From RGIG5612 sp017511185 (lineage in GTDB: Bacteria; Bacillota; Clostridia; Lachnospirales; Lachnospiraceae), in NCBI GenBank assembly GCA_017511185.1, contig JAFWLF010000111.1, forward strand, positions 10,358 to 74,357: a DNA stretch of 64,000 nt. Direction: 5' to 3'. This document shows, piece after piece, positions 59,817 through 64,000 of this stretch. Made by a program: the position numbers and the translations under genes. The notes below the pieces were generated by a model. It was not told the origin of the DNA and searched no databases. It saw nothing but the letters and a program-made list of their open reading frames with translations. The first letter of the stretch is position 1; every line of letters begins with the position of its first letter.

Positions 59817-59865
59817 TGTAAAAAATGATGCTTCTTCGAGTATAAAAAACTGCCTCCTTCGCCCG

Positions 59866-59894
59866 TTGACAAGGCAGGTGTTTATTCCTAAAAT
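59866..59894 (+). promoter_or_regulatory. consensus promoter for the glycyl radical enzyme
   Basis: TTGACA (59866-59871), 17-bp spacer, TAAAAT (59889-59894). A CTGCCT/AGGCAG inverted repeat overlaps the -35 box and could be an operator. Confidence 0.75.
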
Positions 59895-59954
59895 AAGGGG
59901 TAGCAAACAATTATTCCTACAATATAAAGGAAAAGTTATCGGAGGGATTATTAT

Positions 59955-62381
59955 ATGTATAAGAGAAGTCCAATTTCAGAGAGAGTGAGCGCCATTCGTG
60001 AGAAGTGCCGCAGCACAAAACCTTCTCTGGATATCAATCGTTATAAGCTGGTGACCGAATTCTATATGGAAAACCCACAGCTCACCGGAATTCTGAAGCG
60101 TGCGAAGAACCTGCGCAACCTGTTTGAAAAGCTGCCGGTGTGTATCAACGAGAACGAGCTCATCGTCGGCTGGCAGGGAACGAAGTACCGCTCCAGCGCG
60201 CTGTATCCGGAAGTATCCTGGACCTGGTTCATGGAAGAGCTGCGCTCCAATAACATCCGCACCCGTAAAGTGGACCCGTACGAGATTGATGAAGAAGATG
60301 AAAAATACCTTCTGGAGACCGGCGACTGGTGGCTGAAAAATAACATGAGCGCCATCGCAAACGAATACTATCCACGTCCGCTGATGGACAAACTGGACAG
60401 GAGCGGCGTCATCTACTTTAACGCATCCGAAAACGCTCAGGCTCCTGTAGGCCACTTCAATGCAAACTTCTGGACAGCTACCCGCAAGGGCTTTGGCGCT
60501 ATCCGCGACGAGGCACTCGCCAAGCTGGAAGAATACGAAGAAAATGGTATCCCTGGTGAGGATATCGATAAATACCACTTCTACCGCGCAGTGGAGATCG
60601 TCTGTGACGGCATCATCATCTGGTCCAAACGTTATGCCGCAGAGGCGCAGCGTCAGGCAGACGAGTGCACGGATCCGGTCCGCAAAAAAGAACTGGAGCG
60701 TATGGCTGACACATTAAACTGGATCATGGAGAATCCTTGCCGTACATTCTACGATGCACTGCAGTGCACATGGATGTATCAGCTGGCTATGTGTCTGGAC
60801 GCACAGCTGCACGGCATCAGTTTTGGCCGCATCGACCAGTATCTGGGCAGCTACTATGAGGAAGACCTCAAAGCCGGCCGCATCACCCCGGAAGAGGGGC
60901 AGGAACTTGTCGACATGTTCTTCCTGAAACTCATGGAGCTGAACAAAATCTGGAACGAGCGGGCTACACAGTCCAACCCTGGTTACACCTGCGGCACACT
61001 GATGACGCTGGGCGGCGTGGACATGGAAGGCCGCGACGCAACGAACGATGTTACCTATATGTTCCTGCAGGCAAGTGCCCGCCTGAAACTGATCATCCCG
61101 CAGGCACTGCGTGTCCATCCGGGCACACCGATGGATCTGTGGGAGGCAGGTATTGAGACCACAAAGATCTGCGGCGGCATTCCGACCTTTGAGAGCGATG
61201 AAGCGATCATCCCGGCACTGATGCGGCGCGGCATCCCGCTGGAGATGGCACGCAACTACTGTCTGATTGGCTGCGTCGAGCCGGAAGTCGGCGGCTTTGA
61301 ATGGGCTCAGCCTGGCGGCAACGGCACGCAGTCTTATATCAATATCACCACGGCTATGCTGATGGCCATCAACAACGGTATCAACCCGTTCCGGCCGGCA
61401 GGCGCACCAAAGAATGAAAAGATCCAGGGACCGGAGACCGGTTACCTGTACGAGATGAACTCCATGGATGAGGTTCTCGCCGCTGTAAAGAAACAGTATG
61501 ACTACTGGATGATGTGGCACGCAAACTGCACCAATGCATGGGAATCGGTCGCACGCTTCCACACCCCTCTGCCGATGGTATCCGCTACTATGACCGGATG
61601 TATGGAAAGCGGCAAAGATGTTATGTGGGGCGGCGCAATGTTCAACTCCACCGGTAACTCCTGTATCGGCATTGGCAACGTTGCAGATTCGCTGAACATC
61701 ATCGACCAGGTCTGCTTCAAACAGAAACTGGCTACCACCCGCGAGCTGTACGATGCACTGATGAACAACTGGGAAGGTTACGAAGAACTGCGCCAGATCA
61801 TCATGGGCAAGGTGAAACACTTTGGCAACGCTGATCCGGAATGCGATAAATACATGACCTTTGCAGCTGAAACTTATGCAGATGCAATCCGCCGCTGCAC
61901 AGGTCCGCGTGGCAATCACTACGATGCAGGCTGCTATCCGGTAACGCTGAATGTCGTATTCGGCAAGGCCACCGCTGCTACACCGGACGGCCGTAAACAG
62001 GGCGAGCCTCTGTCTGATGGTATCTCCCCTGTTCAGGCAATGGATAAGTCCGGCCCGATCAGCACACTGCAGTCACTCCTGACCTTTGACTATACCAAGT
62101 ACGGCAACGGTACACTTTGCAATATGAAATTCCATCCGACCGCTCTCAACAGCGAGGATGGTCTGAAGAAACTGGTCGATGTCATGCGCACATACTTCCA
62201 TGACGGTGGTATGGAGCTGCAGCTGAATATCATTTCCGGCGACACACTGCGTGACGCACAGAAGCATCCGGAAAACTACCGCGACCTGGTTGTCCGTGTG
62301 GCAGGCTTCTCAGCTTACTTCGTTGAGGTCTTCAAAGAGTCTCAGGATGACCTGATCCACAGAACAGAGATGGGATTGTAA
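59955..62381 (+). CDS. glycyl radical enzyme (PFL2/dehydratase-type, 808 aa)
   Basis: The C-terminal glycyl motif RVAGFSAYF puts the radical at Gly784; the active cysteine is Cys440 in LIGCVEPEVGGFEW, the GCVEP form seen in choline lyase, hydroxyproline or diol dehydratase-type enzymes rather than pyruvate formate-lyase. A radical C-C, C-N or C-O cleavage is therefore likely, but the substrate is not deducible. It has a consensus promoter and ribosome site TCGGAGGGATTATT. No activating radical SAM enzyme lies in the window. Confidence 0.9.
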   Translation: MYKRSPISERVSAIREKCRSTKPSLDINRYKLVTEFYMENPQLTGILKRAKNLRNLFEKLPVCINENELIVGWQGTKYRSSALYPEVSWTWFMEELRSNNIRTRKVDPYEIDEEDEKYLLETGDWWLKNNMSAIANEYYPRPLMDKLDRSGVIYFNASENAQAPVGHFNANFWTATRKGFGAIRDEALAKLEEYEENGIPGEDIDKYHFYRAVEIVCDGIIIWSKRYAAEAQRQADECTDPVRKKELERMADTLNWIMENPCRTFYDALQCTWMYQLAMCLDAQLHGISFGRIDQYLGSYYEEDLKAGRITPEEGQELVDMFFLKLMELNKIWNERATQSNPGYTCGTLMTLGGVDMEGRDATNDVTYMFLQASARLKLIIPQALRVHPGTPMDLWEAGIETTKICGGIPTFESDEAIIPALMRRGIPLEMARNYCLIGCVEPEVGGFEWAQPGGNGTQSYINITTAMLMAINNGINPFRPAGAPKNEKIQGPETGYLYEMNSMDEVLAAVKKQYDYWMMWHANCTNAWESVARFHTPLPMVSATMTGCMESGKDVMWGGAMFNSTGNSCIGIGNVADSLNIIDQVCFKQKLATTRELYDALMNNWEGYEELRQIIMGKVKHFGNADPECDKYMTFAAETYADAIRRCTGPRGNHYDAGCYPVTLNVVFGKATAATPDGRKQGEPLSDGISPVQAMDKSGPISTLQSLLTFDYTKYGNGTLCNMKFHPTALNSEDGLKKLVDVMRTYFHDGGMELQLNIISGDTLRDAQKHPENYRDLVVRVAGFSAYFVEVFKESQDDLIHRTEMGL

Positions 62382-62402
62382 TAAAAATTCTGTATAAACA
62401 AG

Positions 62403-62430
62403 AAACCACCCGCCAGGCGGGTGGTTTTTT
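62403..62430. terminator. bidirectional terminator
   Basis: AAACCACCCG (62403-62412) and CGGGTGGTTT (62418-62427) form a perfect 10-bp stem with a short loop and T-run, between the convergent glycyl radical enzyme and channel genes. Confidence 0.9.
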
Positions 62431-62458
62431 CTTGCCTAAAAACGTGACAAAAGAACCG

Positions 62459-63976
62459 TCACTTTTTCCTGCTGATCGCGTGGATCATCTCCCAGCTGAA
62501 ATCATCCTTCTTCTGATCTTCCGGTGATAGTTTTTCAAACGGAACAAGCAGCGGATGCATCCTTTCCTCATTGCTGCGCTGCGCACTATATTGCCAGCCA
62601 TACATAAAATGGAATCTCTGCCAACGTGCATGTTCGATCCTGCGGAAACGTTCTCTCTCTTTGTCATCGGCATTGGAAAAGCGCTCCCACGCTCTTTCGC
62701 ATGCCTCTTCTGATACGGAGTCCTCGCCTAACAGTCTTAGTTTTACTAAAAGATGATCTGAAGCTGCGATGTTTGAGCGGCGGGTAAAATCTGAAAGATC
62801 TTTCCATTGCGGGGCATCCGGGTTCATGCTCCTGTAGCGCTCATTCACCGCCATTGCCCTTTTGTTCAGCGCCTCGTTCATGACAAGTGCCCGTGTGTAT
62901 AATTCCTCCGCGGATCCAAAGCACACAACGCCCTCAAACGGATCGGAAAGTCTTGCATGCACTTCACCGCGTGCAGGAAAATAACATCTCAGACAGCCAA
63001 TATCCTGCCTGGTCGCTTCTTCATCATCACCGCAGAAGATGATCCTGTCTGCCTTACGGATCAGTTCAGGATCTTCATTCCAATGTTCGATCACATCCAA
63101 AGTATCCTTGCCGCCCTTTTCCGTATCGATGATCAACGCTTGATCAAGCTGCGGATGCTCACGGAGGAAGGATGATATATCTCCGGCAACGGTATAACTG
63201 ACATGCTGGGCCGGGTCGACAACATTCCTTAGCAGTCCCTGTTCAAGAATCGCATTCGTCCATTTCCCATCTCCTATGATCAGTATTTTTTCGTCCTGAC
63301 ATTTGAGAGGGAATCTGTCCCAGTAAAGCCTTGCACATAACATTTCCGGACAGAATCTTTGCTGGTTATCCGGGAGTTTGTCCGGAAATACAGATGTTTT
63401 GCAGAATACTTTCCCTGTTCCGGAAGAAAGGCTTAAGGCCAGCCGCTCATTCTCAGCATCACTTTCTTTGATGCAGAACAACTTATAAGCGCCATCTTTC
63501 TTTCTGCTGCAGATTTCCTCCGGACTGAGGGCGATCGCTCTTCCCGGCGAACCATCGCCATCTGTGTCTGCAAAAATGATCTCCCGTTTCGGATCTTCCT
63601 TTTTGAGCGACCGCGCAAGAATGACAGACGCTTCATTCTTTTCAGAGAATACATACCATTCCCTGCCCTGAAGGAAGGACAGTTTCAGTTTCTGTATGGT
63701 TTTCCCCCGGAAGGAGTTCACAAGGATGCCGATAAAAATGCCCAGCAAGCCAAACGTCATAAGCATGAAGAGGGCGCCTATGATCCTTCCGAAAACCGTG
63801 ACCGGATAAATATCTCCATATCCGACTGTTGTAAGTGTTGTAAGGAGATACCATAACGCAGCTGGAACTGTTCGGATCGTCGCTTCAGGAGAAAAGGATT
63901 CCGCCAGCAAGAGCAGCGCGATGAGCACTGCAAGAACAAGTATAAAGATCAAAGCCAGTATGCCCTTTCTTTTCAT
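62459..63976 (-). CDS. two-helix potassium channel with C-terminal RyR domain (505 aa)
   Basis: Two N-terminal membrane helices flank a pore with the K+ filter TTVGYGDIYPV (residues 49-59). The long cytoplasmic part has a Rossmann-like IIGDGKWTNAILEQGLLR, though a complete TrkA-N glycine motif is not clear. The last 60 residues (EHARWQRFHFMYGWQYSAQR, HPLLVPFEKLSPEDQKKDD) fit the RyR domain found in bacterial ion channels and conflict-system proteins. The ribosome site is AAAGGAGGGG. The N-terminus is complete; the gene ends beside the bidirectional terminator. Confidence 0.85.
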   Translation of the reverse strand: MKRKGILALIFILVLAVLIALLLLAESFSPEATIRTVPAALWYLLTTLTTVGYGDIYPVTVFGRIIGALFMLMTFGLLGIFIGILVNSFRGKTIQKLKLSFLQGREWYVFSEKNEASVILARSLKKEDPKREIIFADTDGDGSPGRAIALSPEEICSRKKDGAYKLFCIKESDAENERLALSLSSGTGKVFCKTSVFPDKLPDNQQRFCPEMLCARLYWDRFPLKCQDEKILIIGDGKWTNAILEQGLLRNVVDPAQHVSYTVAGDISSFLREHPQLDQALIIDTEKGGKDTLDVIEHWNEDPELIRKADRIIFCGDDEEATRQDIGCLRCYFPARGEVHARLSDPFEGVVCFGSAEELYTRALVMNEALNKRAMAVNERYRSMNPDAPQWKDLSDFTRRSNIAASDHLLVKLRLLGEDSVSEEACERAWERFSNADDKERERFRRIEHARWQRFHFMYGWQYSAQRSNEERMHPLLVPFEKLSPEDQKKDDFSWEMIHAISRKK

Positions 63977-64000
63977 ACTACTTCATCCCCTCCTTTATCC

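Overview
The window looks like the chromosome of an anaerobic, probably gut-dwelling clostridial Firmicute (Bacillota). The signs are AddAB-type recombination proteins, strong AGGAGG ribosome sites, a glycyl radical enzyme, an Fe-S old-yellow-enzyme reductase, several radical SAM proteins, a UroD-type methyltransferase and folate C1 enzymes. I cannot fix the genus. No rRNA, tRNA, CRISPR array or insertion sequence was recognised.

Layout. (1) 1-4.1 kb: the 5' part of an AddA-like helicase-nuclease gene and the complete addB-like gene, both on the minus strand. (2) 4.1-34.9 kb: an AT-rich accessory island, almost all on the minus strand. It holds a DUF262/HNH (GmrSD-like) nuclease gene; an envelope-type cluster (two paralogous lipoproteins, two DUF4230 proteins, SHOCT, NERD, SGNH hydrolase, ADP-ribosylglycohydrolase, an XRE regulator); a PD-(D/E)XK nuclease, DUF2075 NTPase and MazG-like trio; a nine-gene His-Xaa-Ser (Hxs) radical SAM operon with a prepilin peptidase, MORN protein, XpaC-like protein and coiled-coil protein; and an HNH, methyltransferase, NUDIX and PLD-helicase-DUF3427 cluster. 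At least four scars of duplication and deletion lie inside it: a duplicated lipoprotein segment carrying the tail of its regulator, a 3' remnant of the TM/low-complexity gene, a 5' remnant of DUF2075, and a shared 18-bp junction sequence.

(3) 34.5-64 kb: more GC-rich resident DNA. It contains an OYE reductase, radical SAM, nitroreductase and YjbR operon; rhodanese; PlsC; a zinc-ribbon DppB-DppC fusion; DegV; MFS plus orphan binding protein; two ion channels; a C1 block (UroD-type methyltransferase, glyA, folD-like); two flavodoxin-like proteins; a histidine phosphatase; CorA; and a glycyl radical enzyme.

Two things stand out. First, the Hxs operon is larger than the core hxsABCD set. All nine genes are overlapping or within about 20 nt of each other, so a coupled export, maturation and processing pathway for a His-x-Ser repeat peptide is plausible. 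Second, most of the large intergenic gaps in the resident part (39.8, 44.3, 49.6, 53.2 and 59.5 kb) carry arrays of inverted-repeat elements. Each family has its own terminal word (ATTACTCC, ATTATTCT, TTGGACCAA, GTGACC, TTCTCAACG) and its own near-constant element length (39, 39, 36, 35-36, 42 nt). I saw no such arrays in the island. I know of no described element that matches this pattern.
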